A DNA stretch of 64,000 bases. Source: Pseudorasbora parva (taxonomy: Eukaryota > Chordata > Actinopteri > Cypriniformes > Gobionidae). The notes under the pieces are model-generated. The model did no database searches, had not been told where the DNA came from, and was given only the letters and a program-made list of their open reading frames with translations. The first letter of the stretch is position 1. Every line of letters starts with the position of its first letter. A program made the position numbers and the translations under genes. Location: contig NC_090191.1 in the NCBI RefSeq assembly GCF_024679245.1, positions 1,948,268-2,012,267 of the forward strand. The letters run 5' to 3'. Positions 55,894 to 58,681 of the stretch are shown here, one piece after another.

Positions 55894-56726
55894 AATTAGG
55901 TTTTAAGTTATGATATACGACCACTGCACTGGCACACCATCGGGACTGTGGTCATCGTGGCCCCGAGGGGTGTGGCCGCCGCTGCGGCAGGCGTCCCTTA
56001 TTTTTCTGTATTGAAGGTGGCAACCCTATGAGTAACTGTGATTTGATTATGATGCATTTGGATGTGTTTCAGTGACAATCTCTATTTGCTTTAATTATGA
56101 ATTCTATTCTGTTCTGACCAATCTTGTAATTTGAGGAAAGGCTTAACAGATAGCGCAGACTTTCAGAAAAGAACCCCAGAAAGCAGTTTTCATAACTTTA
56201 GTGACTTTACTGATGATCGTTCTTCTCAATTCTTTTATGTAAAACTACAAACAAGAAGAGAAAATAAATAAAAATAAATATGTGACAAATATGAACATTA
56301 TGTACACGTACAGCTTAACATAACAGTATGATTCTGTACATAGTTCCTTTTCAACATTATTTTTAAGTCAAGAAATTATATTCTAAAGAGAATAATGTAC
56401 AAACAGAAGAGAAATAAGCATGCTAGTACACGTCGTGTCTGAATTATTAACTAACAGAACTGCCTCAAAACAGTAATTTGAGTCTGAATCAGACTACACT
56501 GGTTGCACTCTATGTTTTTGATTCAGTGTTTTTTTGTGAAGTGAAATATAGCATGATCGTTATAATTGTACATTTGTGAATTGGTCTTTTTCTATTGCAT
56601 TAATGCCGTTTATCTTCCCATCTCTCCTCTTTTAGCGAGTATGTGTGCTTATTTTGCAGCTCCAGTGGCAGGACGGCTTCCTCTCTGATCATCCTGATGC
56701 TTTGCTTTCTTTTGCTGGAGATTTAA
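12007..56726 (+). CDS. mep1b: Meprin-like astacin metalloprotease (split gene, 16 coding exons)
   Basis: A secreted or surface zinc endopeptidase of the astacin/meprin family. Coding exons join in consistent phase: 12007-12069, 25509-25518, 25812-25849, 25931-26003, 26101-26218, 26503-26681, 26811-27029, 47069-47224, 47307-47531, 47601-48041, 48179-48349, 48753-48861, 52423-52512, 52592-52699, 54264-54413, 56660-56726; 738 residues. Order: signal peptide 1-21, propeptide to about 57 with [10 protein letters not shown], catalytic domain to 233 ([11 protein letters not shown] at 130-140, SVMHF at 185-189), MAM to about 403, MATH to about 565, Cys linker, Thr/Pro-rich 601-717, hydrophobic tail. 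Meprin alpha and beta have an EGF module and transmembrane helix; neither is seen. Residue 141 is Gln instead of the family Glu, and 189 is Phe instead of Tyr. The propeptide pattern and DVIGQ resemble the beta subunit, but a fish paralog is possible. Introns total over 42 kb and are full of transposons. Confidence 0.88.
12280..12640 (-). pseudogene. L2-like LINE, RT C-terminal end
   Basis: The minus-strand frame contains [20 protein letters not shown] and [16 protein letters not shown], the typical end of L2-type ORF2 (R-x-F-x-x-A-P-x-L-W-N-x-L-P...FKxxLKTHLF), followed by ATAAATAAAATGTATTATTA and a (TTA)n tail. 5' truncated as usual. Confidence 0.7.
12641..13283. mobile_element. TTAA-flanked foldback element
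   Basis: Ends GGGTTAGTTCACCCAAAAAT and its reverse ATTTTTGGGTGAACTAACCC lie inside TTAA at 12641-12644 and 13280-13283. The inverted arms extend over 200 bases (for example GCCTCCATTGGCATTCAGTA at 12770 and its complement at 13134). No coding. A common fish repeat of the TTAA-target (piggyBac/Kolobok-type) class. A fragment of a similar end is at 49686. Confidence 0.85.
13514..13590 (+). mobile_element. hAT end fragment (AGAGGTCTTCA family)
   Basis: TTAGAGGTCTTCATGGGTCC and the following CCGAACCCAAAAAGACCCG match the left end of the hAT element at 33714. Only the end is kept. Confidence 0.65.
13600..15650. mobile_element. Harbinger-like repeat containing a TTAA element
   Basis: The left part has TTTTGTGTACGCACAAAAAA and TTCTGATTTATAAAAC; the right part ends TGGGAACTGGCGAACGTACG ... 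TTTATAAATGAGACCCC. These resemble the ends of the element at 5669. The middle is taken up by the TTAA element at 14336-15525. No coding frame. Confidence 0.45.
14332..15529. mobile_element. TTAA-flanked piggyBac-like nonautonomous element
   Basis: TTAA at 14332-14335 is followed by AGGGGGGGTCTCATG; the right end CATTTCACCCCCCCTTT abuts TTAA at 15526-15529. The interior is non-coding with GC-rich patches and a (CAG)5 run near 14620. Confidence 0.65.
16365..17855 (-). CDS. Gag-like protein with long Pro-rich repeats, 496 aa
   Basis: The start ATG at 17855 is two bases after the primer site and the stop lies against the purine tract. Residues about 1-105 look like a Ty3/gypsy or RTL-type capsid: [60 protein letters not shown]. 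After ERAARERIP the chain turns into [10 protein letters not shown] units, then PPRRPALTA units, then PPWSVPPV units, all from DNA tandem repeats. There is no zinc knuckle and no enzyme domain. The frame is intact, suggesting recent insertion. Whether the repeats are expressed is unknown. Confidence 0.7.
   Translation of the reverse strand: MSRTQRKRISPHLPAPTVLCPHYERILRFQTLASLRQHGTDLRSFAVEFLEAAEGLKLNEGPLKDLFFYALDGPMDWLFRSMYDGGTFESMVEGLAREQERAARERIPVPVVIVPVDSVPVVSVPVDSVPVVPVPVVPVPVDRIPVVPMPVVPVPLNRVPVVPVPVDGVPVDPVPVVWKRRRRRKAPSVPIPVVPIPVDRIPVVPVPVDRVPVVPVPVDRVPVVPLPVDRVPVVPVPVDRVPVVPVPVDRVLVVPVPVDRVPVVPVLVDRVPVVPVLVVPMPVDSVPVDTAGPEMPPRRPALTALPRRPALTAPPRRPALTAPPRRPALTAPPRRPALTAPPRRPALTAPPRRPALNAPPRRPALPAPPRRPALTAPPWRPALTAPPWRPALPGPPRPPELGGPPELGGPPWPFELCGPPWPPELFVFLVPPLFTPPLSVPSLSVSPFPPVPPWSVPPVPPWSVPPVPPWSVPPVPPWSVPPVPSGASGSRSLRRG
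16400..17545. repeat. Three minisatellites inside the gag frame
   Basis: From left: GGGACAGACCAGGGGGGCAC-type units (about 16405-16510), GGAGGCGCGGTGAGAGCTGG-type 27-bp units (about 16735-16975), and CCACCGGAACACGATCCACC-type 30-bp units (about 16990-17545). All keep the minus-strand frame open. Confidence 0.85.
17857..17869 (-). other. Self-priming primer-binding site
   Basis: Minus-strand GAAGGATCCAACC directly follows the LTR end GTGACA. Twelve bases (AAGGATCCAACC) are the exact complement of GGTTGGATCCTT at the predicted RNA start in the LTR. Tf1/sushi-group elements prime reverse transcription this way. Confidence 0.65.
17870..18239 (-). promoter_or_regulatory. 5' LTR promoter: TATA box and predicted RNA start
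   Basis: On the minus strand CTTATAAGCTCC near 18095 lies about 30 bases before GGGTTGGATCC, the expected transcription start. An AAATAAATTATC poly(A) signal follows before the LTR end. The same arrangement is in the 3' LTR (15994-16364) and in the fragment at 34443. Confidence 0.6.
18703..19307. mobile_element. Nonautonomous TIR element (AGGYGTTTCTCAAT ends)
   Basis: Left AGGTGTTTCTCAATTTCAAG and right CTTGACATTGAGAAACGCCT are inverted repeats with two differences. Both flanks carry GTCAGCAGTCCG(T), a longer direct repeat than a target duplication, probably already in the host sequence. A plus frame at 19003-19254 has no known domain. Confidence 0.6.
19329..19370. repeat. (CT)n followed by (CG)n microsatellite
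   Basis: About 16 CT units and five CG units. Confidence 0.9.
19590..19737 (-). mobile_element. LINE-like 3' tail
   Basis: On the minus strand TTTGAGATTCTTCGGAATG, AAAGTGCATTATAAATAAAA and (TTA)n resemble the tail at 12280-12330. It directly abuts the large minisatellite, which would then sit inside the same retroelement. Confidence 0.45.
19738..22921. repeat. 3.2 kb minisatellite, 22-23 bp unit
   Basis: About 140 units of CAGAGCTGATGGTGAACAGA plus 2-4 A. The main variants are A-run length, GGTGGAC for GGTGAAC, and GAACTGAAAC. Rare marker variants (TGGAGAAC then GATTGTGAAC; AAAACAGCTGATGG then GCAGAGCTAATG) recur at 20326/21060/22043 and at 20539/21276/21435, showing larger blocks were duplicated. 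The minus strand is open over 1116 codons only because the unit has no stop in any frame. Confidence 0.95.
22922..23220. other. Unidentified sequence next to the minisatellite
   Basis: Short frames on both strands (23185-22961 minus; 23035-23220 plus) without a recognised domain. A palindromic TGACGTCA-type word is at 23019. It may be the remaining 5' part of the retroelement that contains the minisatellite. Confidence 0.3.
23221..23869. other. Intronic, no gene recognised
   Basis: AT-rich sequence without repeats or splice-supported exons that I could identify. Confidence 0.4.
24169..24436. mobile_element. Nested AT-rich MITE with CCCTTACGAAA ends
   Basis: CCCTTACGAAA at 24169-24179 and TTTCGTAAGGG at 24426-24436 are perfect inverted repeats around 245 bases in which ATATATTG/CAATATAT words alternate on both strands, so the interior can also fold back. 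A target duplication is not clear. Confidence 0.65.
24577..24647. repeat. (TA)n microsatellite
   Basis: About 35 uninterrupted TA units. Confidence 0.95.
25509..25518 (+). CDS. Meprin microexon of 10 nt
   Basis: GAGCCATACG lies between TTTCCCAG and GTAAGT, both strong splice sites. It encodes E-P-Y plus the first base of Val and links the phase-0 signal exon to the phase-1 propeptide exon. Phase fits exactly; without it the frame would break. Confidence 0.65.
25812..25849 (+). CDS. Meprin exon: propeptide with GD switch
   Basis: Follows CTCTTGTAG and precedes GTAAGT. It encodes [12 protein letters not shown]. The GD(I) core matches the aspartate-switch motif (FxGD) by which astacin propeptides block the zinc; the Phe is Asn here. 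Confidence 0.85.
25931..26003 (+). CDS. Meprin exon: start of the mature enzyme
   Basis: Encodes [20 protein letters not shown] and the next few residues, matching the R-x-S-(V/I)-I...W...(I/V)PY stretch at the meprin activation site. The acceptor TTTAAAG has a weak pyrimidine tract but is the one that keeps phase. Donor GTAAGA. Confidence 0.85.
26101..26218 (+). CDS. Meprin exon: catalytic domain, N-terminal lobe
   Basis: Encodes [18 protein letters not shown] then [12 protein letters not shown], the helix and first Cys region of astacins. Acceptor GTTTCTAG, donor GTACTG. Confidence 0.92.
26503..26681 (+). CDS. Meprin exon: zinc-binding motif
   Basis: Encodes GCWSSIG, the second Cys in GKDCG, and [20 protein letters not shown]. 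Three His ligands and the catalytic Glu131 are present. The residue after the third His is Gln141, where astacins have the conserved Glu that binds the mature N-terminus. Acceptor TTGGCAG, donor GTTGCC. Confidence 0.95.
26811..27029 (+). CDS. Meprin exon: Met-turn and end of catalytic domain
   Basis: Encodes [30 protein letters not shown], and [14 protein letters not shown]. The Met-turn is S-V-M-H-F rather than S-x-M-H-Y, so the Tyr that contacts zinc and the substrate is replaced by Phe. Acceptor TTTTCAG, donor GTGAGT. Confidence 0.95.
27374..29437 (-). mobile_element. Ty3/gypsy retrotransposon, 3' part (LTR, integrase tail, RNase H, RT)
   Basis: On the minus strand the order is RT (29437-28583), RNase H (28643-28020), a short integrase tail and an LTR. 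The LTR (27374-27579, 206 bp) has TGTTATG...CAACA ends on the plus strand and is preceded (minus sense) by the purine tract GGAGAGGGGGAAA. The matching gag and 5' LTR lie at 38335-38692, separated by the Gmr1-like insertion and other sequence. Confidence 0.8.
27590..29437 (-). pseudogene. Gypsy pol: RT and RNase H, decayed
   Basis: [84 protein letters not shown], with a short deletion before YLDD. A frame change follows; RNase H shows [16 protein letters not shown] and [17 protein letters not shown]. After another change only a [10 protein letters not shown] tail and [21 protein letters not shown] (integrase C-terminus) remain, so the integrase core is deleted. Confidence 0.85.
29440..30135. 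other. Intronic, no gene recognised
   Basis: AT-rich sequence resembling degenerate interspersed repeats (TTAACTAAGATTGAGCAAT). It separates the gypsy RT from the Gmr1-like element. Confidence 0.4.
30141..30433 (+). promoter_or_regulatory. 5' LTR, 3' end truncated
   Basis: Same start (TGTTACGTCCC), TATA box (CTATAAAAG, 30254 region) and poly-T tract as the 3' LTR. The last 90 bases of the 3' LTR (38128-38217, with AATAAA at 38129) are missing, yet the primer site follows at once. Confidence 0.8.
30434..30451 (+). other. Primer-binding site, tRNA-Pro
   Basis: TGGGGGCTCGTCCGGGAT, the standard tRNA-Pro 3'-end complement used by several retroelements. Confidence 0.9.
31055..32555 (+). pseudogene. 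Gag and protease of the Gmr1-like element
   Basis: Frame 31055-31723 starts [11 protein letters not shown], has [19 protein letters not shown] and a charged helix ([19 protein letters not shown]), then [16 protein letters not shown] and [11 protein letters not shown]. After a frameshift near 31723 it goes on in 31794-32555 with [15 protein letters not shown] and AISILADKY-like residues, the SCAN-related region known from Gmr1 gags, a CCHC knuckle ([14 protein letters not shown]) and a protease ([22 protein letters not shown]). It ends at a TGA at 32553. Confidence 0.85.
34443..35575 (-). mobile_element. Truncated copy of the gag-only LTR element
   Basis: One LTR (34443-34817) with the same TATAA and GGATCCAAC motifs as 15994-16364, then the gag Pro-rich 3' part (35366-34818, minus frame ending [13 protein letters not shown] as in the full copy). 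The capsid part and 5' LTR are missing. A 27-bp unit (GCGGCGCACGGAGAGCAGGA) repeated about seven times at 35395-35572 is an expansion not seen in the full copy. Confidence 0.85.
35620..35690. repeat. (GA)n/(GC)n microsatellite
   Basis: Alternating GCGCGC and GAGAGA runs. Confidence 0.85.
36105..37480 (+). pseudogene. RT and RNase H of the Gmr1-like element, RT core deleted
   Basis: After [11 protein letters not shown] and a spacer, the RT region begins ([19 protein letters not shown]) but jumps at about 36640 to [20 protein letters not shown], so the fingers and the first catalytic Asp are missing while YLDD is kept. It continues with [27 protein letters not shown], and RNase H ([41 protein letters not shown]). 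A stop at 37446 precedes an [12 protein letters not shown] end. Confidence 0.88.
37828..38217 (+). mobile_element. 3' LTR of the Gmr1-like element, complete
   Basis: 390 bp, TGTTACGTCCC to CCCATAACA, with TATAAAAG, a 28-base T tract and AATAAA. Followed by the TGTTA duplication. Confidence 0.88.
38335..38603 (-). pseudogene. Gag fragment of the minus-strand gypsy element
   Basis: On the minus strand ATGGCTGATATC near 38589 opens [17 protein letters not shown]; after a stop, [18 protein letters not shown] and [20 protein letters not shown] give the retrotransposon gag core. It is cut at 38335 by another repeat (CGATAACAATATCGTGCAT, 38220-38330). Confidence 0.75.
38604..38692 (-). mobile_element. 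Partial 5' LTR and primer site of the minus-strand gypsy element
   Basis: TGTAATGTTTGGGTAAGGAT and the next 60 bases match the LTR at 27374 almost exactly. TGGCGACGAAGATGG on the minus strand follows the LTR as primer site and overlaps the gag start. The far part is replaced by the tRNA-like sequence at 38693. Confidence 0.75.
38693..38765 (-). repeat. tRNA-like (SINE head-type) sequence
   Basis: Minus strand: an A-box-like TAGGGGTAAGGCGC and the B box AGGTTCGAATCTG with a paired T arm (CAGA/TCTG). The rest does not fold into a clear tRNA and no CCA-proximal stem is convincing. Confidence 0.45.
38766..39365. other. Intronic; possible transposase N-terminal remnant
   Basis: A minus-strand frame near 38905-38800 reads an acidic [19 protein letters not shown] stretch of the kind found at piggyBac-like transposase N-termini, but nothing follows it. 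The rest is unassigned. Confidence 0.25.
39370..39600. mobile_element. Repeat end rich in TACTTTTACTTAAGTA
   Basis: GTACTTTGTTACTTTTACTT and complementary AAGTAAAAGTAGCAAAGTAC alternate. A comparable end (AGTACTTAAGTACAGTAACA) is at 46580-46633. Probably one widely spread fish DNA transposon. Confidence 0.5.
39840..40450 (-). pseudogene. Transposon-like ORF of unknown family
   Basis: The minus frame 40450-39980 begins with an artefact of the (GA)n tract, then reads [60 protein letters not shown]. It looks like a conserved protein rather than random sequence. I cannot name it; a transposase or LINE ORF is likely from its context. Confidence 0.35.
40373..40442. repeat. (GA)n microsatellite
   Basis: About 34 GA units. 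Confidence 0.95.
40757..40925. repeat. Degenerate GACTTGACTT tandem repeat
   Basis: Irregular repeats of GACTTGACTTG/ACTTGAGACTT. Probably the subterminal part of a DNA transposon. Confidence 0.7.
41080..41765 (-). pseudogene. LINE ORF1 remnant with an esterase-like GDS motif
   Basis: Minus strand, 41765 to 41080: [20 protein letters not shown] followed by a coiled IAVLETKLF, then after a stop [20 protein letters not shown] and [20 protein letters not shown]. The GDS block is the start of the SGNH esterase domain carried in ORF1 of several CR1/L2-group LINEs. It directly abuts the L2 EN-RT fragment but in the wrong order, so it is a rearrangement or a second copy. Confidence 0.6.
41765..43612 (-). 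pseudogene. L2 LINE ORF2: endonuclease and start of RT, truncated
   Basis: Minus 43612-43316: [14 protein letters not shown] and [13 protein letters not shown] (APE endonuclease start). After a frame change, 43288-41765: [51 protein letters not shown] (endonuclease end), then the RT N-terminus [63 protein letters not shown]. The sequence is cut straight after this first catalytic block. The rest of RT is missing. Confidence 0.9.
43830..45458 (-). mobile_element. Tc1-like transposon, apparently complete
   Basis: 1629 bp with inverted repeats of about 210 bases (CAGTCTTGTTCAAAATAATA ... ) and TA on both sides (43828-43829, 45459-45460). Each terminal repeat has two direct copies of a TTCAAAA(A/T)AATAGCAGT word about 190 bases apart, the IR/DR arrangement of Sleeping Beauty-type elements. 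The transposase frame is uninterrupted. Confidence 0.93.
44126..45121 (-). CDS. Tc1-like transposase, 331 aa, intact
   Basis: Cuts and pastes the transposon at TA sites in the nucleus. Residues 1-50 form the first helix-turn-helix ([33 protein letters not shown]), then an AT-hook-like [10 protein letters not shown], the second HTH ([12 protein letters not shown]), and the DDE domain: [26 protein letters not shown] and [12 protein letters not shown]. There are 34 residues between the second Asp and the Glu, i.e. DD34[12 protein letters not shown] and [18 protein letters not shown] are also typical. Full family length, no stop or frameshift, so activity is possible. Confidence 0.93.
   Translation of the reverse strand: MGRSRHCSEEQRTLIKKLIREGKTYKEVQKMIGCSAKMISNALKWRAKPERRGRKRKTTIKMDRRITRMAKAQPMITSRMIKDSLELPVSTVTVRRRLCEANLFSRIPRKVPLLKKRHVQKRLQFAKEHINWPKEKWRNILWTDESKIVLFGSKGHRQFVRRPPNSEFKPQYTVKTVKHGGASIMIWACFSYYGVGPIYRIPGIMDQFAYVKILEEVMLPYAEEDMPLKWLFQQDNDPKHTSKRAKSWFQTNKINVMEWPAQSPDLNPIENLWGDIKNAVSEAKPRNVNELWNVVKESWSGITAERCHKLVDSMPHRCQAVLKNCGHTTKY
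46194..47050. other. Intronic; repeat remnants
   Basis: Contains the TACTTAAGTA-type repeat end (46480-46633) and AT-rich sequence. A block near 46950-47020 (TATTTGATGCCAGGGAGAGCAAGG) resembles 27260-27300 (TATTTGATGCCAGGAAGAGCAAGC): a duplicated bit of intron at both ends of this intron. Confidence 0.4.
47069..47224 (+). CDS. Meprin exon: MAM domain, first part
   Basis: Encodes [15 protein letters not shown], the usual MAM start (C-x-F-E/D...LC), and [10 protein letters not shown]. The preceding intron of 20 kb is almost all transposon. Acceptor CACCGCAG, donor GTCAGA. Confidence 0.92.
47307..47531 (+). CDS. Meprin exon: MAM domain, middle
   Basis: Encodes [12 protein letters not shown], [20 protein letters not shown] and [20 protein letters not shown], matching the M-x-F...G-x-A-x-L-x-S...C-x-x-F-x-Y-x-x-x-G...L-x-V pattern. 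Acceptor CGTTTCAG, donor GTCTGT. Confidence 0.92.
47601..48041 (+). CDS. Meprin exon: end of MAM and MATH/TRAF domain
   Basis: Starts [14 protein letters not shown], ends the MAM domain with [16 protein letters not shown], then begins MATH with [27 protein letters not shown] and [18 protein letters not shown]. Acceptor TTCTTGCAG, donor GTTAGA. Confidence 0.93.
48179..48349 (+). CDS. Meprin exon: MATH domain, C-terminal part
   Basis: Encodes [33 protein letters not shown] and [12 protein letters not shown], matching the W-D-x-P...F-I...F-x-K-G-D-D-x-I-I...D end of a meprin MATH domain. Acceptor TTTTAACAG, donor GTAGGA. Confidence 0.92.
48753..48861 (+). CDS. Meprin exon: Cys-containing after-MATH segment
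   Basis: Encodes [15 protein letters not shown] and ends QRPCAAR. In meprins a similar D-(I/L)-(S/T)-x-L linker follows MATH. It ends in phase 2, which fits each of the three mucin-like exons downstream. Confidence 0.85.
48862..49964. other. Intronic; small repeats only
   Basis: Contains a fragment of the TTAA foldback end (49686-49712, AAAGGGATAGTTCACCCAAA) and a (TTA)n microsatellite (49797-49829). No exon found. Confidence 0.5.
49965..52380 (+). pseudogene. L2 LINE ORF2 3' half with an internal minisatellite
   Basis: From about 50050: [19 protein letters not shown] (first catalytic Asp replaced by Asn), [44 protein letters not shown]. After frame changes the C-terminal part appears at 52110-52250 ([23 protein letters not shown] frames; [13 protein letters not shown] region), then the L2 tail TTGCTTTGGATAAAAGCGTT. 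The stretch 51288-52094 between them is a tandem repeat. Confidence 0.85.
51288..52094. repeat. 38-bp minisatellite within the L2 copy, about 21 units
   Basis: Unit: TAATGAGTCTACACCCCCAC + CAGAAGCCTTCGCTCAGC, with CTGAGG for CTAATG and TTT for TCG as common variants. The unit is part of the L2 coding sequence that expanded. Confidence 0.95.
52423..52512 (+). CDS. Meprin exon: Thr/Pro-rich copy 1
   Basis: Encodes [15 protein letters not shown]..., ending ATPGPTEG. Likely heavily O-glycosylated stalk. Starts and ends in phase 2, so copies can be added or skipped freely. Acceptor TTTCTAAG, donor GTGAGA. Confidence 0.85.
52592..52699 (+). CDS. Meprin exon: Thr/Pro-rich copy 2
   Basis: Tandem duplicate of the previous exon with its flanking intron (period about 170 bp). 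Encodes [20 protein letters not shown]... ending ATPGPTEG, with an added TTTAA repeat. Phase 2 to 2. Confidence 0.85.
52740..54222. other. Insertion between mucin-like exons 2 and 3
   Basis: Sequence absent between exons 1 and 2. It contains the TIR element at 53137-53828 and flanking parts that lack clear termini. Confidence 0.5.
53137..53828. mobile_element. Long-TIR element with repeat-filled arms
   Basis: TACGGTGGCCGAGACAGCTC at the left and GAGCTGTCTCGGCCACTGTA at the right are inverted; arms of about 180 bases contain 2-4 copies of GCGCTGCAAATCCTCACAAC / its complement. GTAAAC flanks both sides. Frames on both strands are mirror images, not genes. Confidence 0.75.
54264..54413 (+). CDS. 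Meprin exon: Thr/Pro-rich copy 3
   Basis: Third duplicate, 150 nt, starting [17 protein letters not shown] and ending ATPGATEG, with expanded [10 protein letters not shown] units. A 1.5 kb insertion separates it from copy 2. Phase 2 to 2. Confidence 0.85.
54560..56028 (+). mobile_element. hAT transposon remnant with a BED-like finger
   Basis: TAGGGTTGCCACC and GGTGGCAACCCTA ends, with the 8-bp duplication TGAGTAAC at 54552-54559 and 56029-56036. The inside holds the start of a transposase-like frame and a (TA)n tract at 55830-55892; the catalytic part is missing. Confidence 0.88.
54830..55160 (+). pseudogene. hAT transposase N-terminus, BED-type zinc finger
   Basis: Reads [20 protein letters not shown], then the C..C...H..H set [20 protein letters not shown] and RQHASGEQH, followed by a hydrophilic stretch [11 protein letters not shown]. 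The pattern matches the DNA-binding domain at the start of hAT transposases and ZBED-like proteins. Nothing recognisable follows, so it is a fragment. Confidence 0.75.
56037..56659. other. Last intron of the meprin gene, no feature
   Basis: AT-rich sequence with no repeat ends recognised, leading to a clear TTTTGCAG acceptor. Confidence 0.5.
56660..56726 (+). CDS. Meprin terminal exon: hydrophobic tail and stop
   Basis: After TTTTGCAG it encodes a small-residue stretch (GSSGRTASS) then a run of about 13 hydrophobic residues ending LLLEI and TAA at 56724-56726. There is no basic cytoplasmic tail. This is the form of a GPI-attachment signal; a very short transmembrane anchor is the alternative. 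Confidence 0.8.
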
Positions 56727-56960
56727 TCATGACGAATCACCATTATCACTGCTCTCTACATCTGAATACACAAGATTTCAATCTGTCTGTGTTATTAATT
56801 ATAGGAGGTGCTTGCATATAATCTACAATCAATGTCAATAATAGCTTTAATCAGAGTAGTTACCAATATATTATAATTTGTGAGATCTTATTGTAATCAA
56901 TGTACGATTCAAACATTCCCTGTAGAGGTTCAGGGTAAATATTCAATGTCTTTTCAATGT

Positions 56961-56966
56961 AATAAA
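56961..56966 (+). promoter_or_regulatory. Candidate polyadenylation signal of the meprin gene
   Basis: AATAAA about 235 bases after the stop codon, before the Tc1 element at 57139. It is the first canonical hexamer downstream that I found. Confidence 0.45.
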
Positions 56967-57138
56967 TCACTGGATGAATAATATTGTTCACAGATGTTGG
57001 TTTGATTTTGATATTAGTGGGGACATTATTAATTCTTGTGTCATGTATTTGATGAACTACACACATGGAGAGGTTTATCTCAGAAACACTTATTAGTGAA
57101 CACACACTAGCAGCTCATGTTGCTTACCAGCTCATGTA

Positions 57139-58670
57139 CAGGTCCTTCTCAAAACAAATTGCATATTGTGATAAAGTTCATTATTTTCCAAAATGTAATG
57201 ATAAAAATTTAATTTTCATTTATTTTAGATTCATTGCACACCAACTGAAATATTTCAGGTCTTTTATTGTTTTAATACTGATGATTTTGGCATACAGCTC
57301 ATGAAAACCCCAAATTCTCAAAAAATTTGCATATTTCATCCGACCAATAAAAGAAAAGTGTTTTTAATACAAAAAAAGTCAACCTTCAACTAATTATGTT
57401 CAGTTCTGCACTCAATACTTGGTGGGGAATCCTTTAGCAGAAATGACTGCTTCAGTGCGGCGTGGCATGGAGGCGATCAGCCTGTGGCACTGCTGAGGTG
57501 TTCTGGAGGCCCAGGATGCTTCGATAGCGGCCTTAAGCTCATCCAGAGTGTTGGGTCTTGCGTCTCTCAACTTTCTCTTCACAATATCCCACAGATTCTC
57601 TATGGGGTTCAGGTCAGGAGAGTTGAGCACAGTAATACCATGGTCAGTAAACCATTTACCAGTGGTTTTGGCACTGTGAGCAGGTGCCAGGTCGTGCTGA
57701 AAAACCAAATCTTCATCTCCATAAAGCTTTTCAGCAGATGGAAGCATGAAGTGCTCCAAAATCTCCTGATAGCGAGCTGCATTGACCCTACCCTTGATAA
57801 AACACAGTGGACCAACACCAGCAGCTGACATGGCACCCCAGACCATCACTGACTGTGGGTACTTGACACTGGACTTCAGGCATTTGGGCATTTCCTTCTC
57901 GCCAGTCTTCCTCCAGACTCTGGCACCTTGATTTCCGAATGACATGCAAAATTTGCTTTCATCCGAAAAAAGTACTTTGGACCGCTGAGCAACAGTCCAG
58001 TGCTGCTTCTCTGTAGCCCAAAAGTGTCTTGACCTGGGGAATGCGGCACCTGTAGCCCATTTCCTGCTCACGCCTGTGCACGGTGGCTCTGGATGTTTCT
58101 ACTCCAGACTCAGTCCACTGCTTCCGCAGGTCCCCCAAGGTCTGGAATCGGTCTTTCTCCACAATCTTCCTCAGGGTCCGCTCACCTCTTCTCGTTGTGC
58201 AGTGTTTTTTGTTTTTTGCCTTGATACAGCACTCTGGGAACAGCCTATTCGTTCAGAAATGTCTTTCTGTGTCTTCCCCTCTCGCTTGAGGGTGTCAATG
58301 ATGGCCTTCTGGACAGCAGTCAGGTCGGCAGTCTGACCCATGATTGCGGTTTTGAGTAATGAACCAGGCTGGGAGTTTTTAAAAGCCTCAGGAATCTTTT
58401 GCAGGTGTTTAGAGTTAATTAGTTGATTCAGATGATTAGGTTAATAGCTCGTTTAGAGAACCTTTTCATGATATGCTCATTTTTTGAGATATTAATTTGG
58501 GGTTTTCATGAGCTGTATGCCAAAATCATCTGTAATAAAACAATAAAAGACCTGAAATATTTCAGTTTGACTGCAATGAATCTAAAATATATGAAAGTTT
58601 AATTTTTATCATTACATTATGGAAAATAATTAACTTTATCACAATATGCTAATTTTTTGAGAAGGACCTG
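57139..58670 (-). mobile_element. Tc1-like transposon, full length but decayed
   Basis: 1532 bp with CAGGTCCTTCTCAAAA ends and TA duplications (57137-57138, 58671-58672). Terminal repeats extend over 200 bases, including AATATTTCAG and CATACAGCTCATGAAAACCC. Same family as the fragment at 4553-4968. Confidence 0.92.
57412..58341 (-). pseudogene. Tc1-like transposase, frameshifted
   Basis: ATG at 58341 opens MGQTADLTAVQKAI and the first HTH; the frame changes near 58200 (KIVEKDRFQTLGDLRKQW, TSRATVHRREQEMGYRC) and again near 58030. The catalytic part is in 58071-57412: [33 protein letters not shown]. Only 30 residues separate the second Asp and Glu instead of 34, a 4-residue in-frame loss before NSPDL. 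Not functional. Confidence 0.9.
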
Positions 58671-58681
58671 TATGTGAATCA

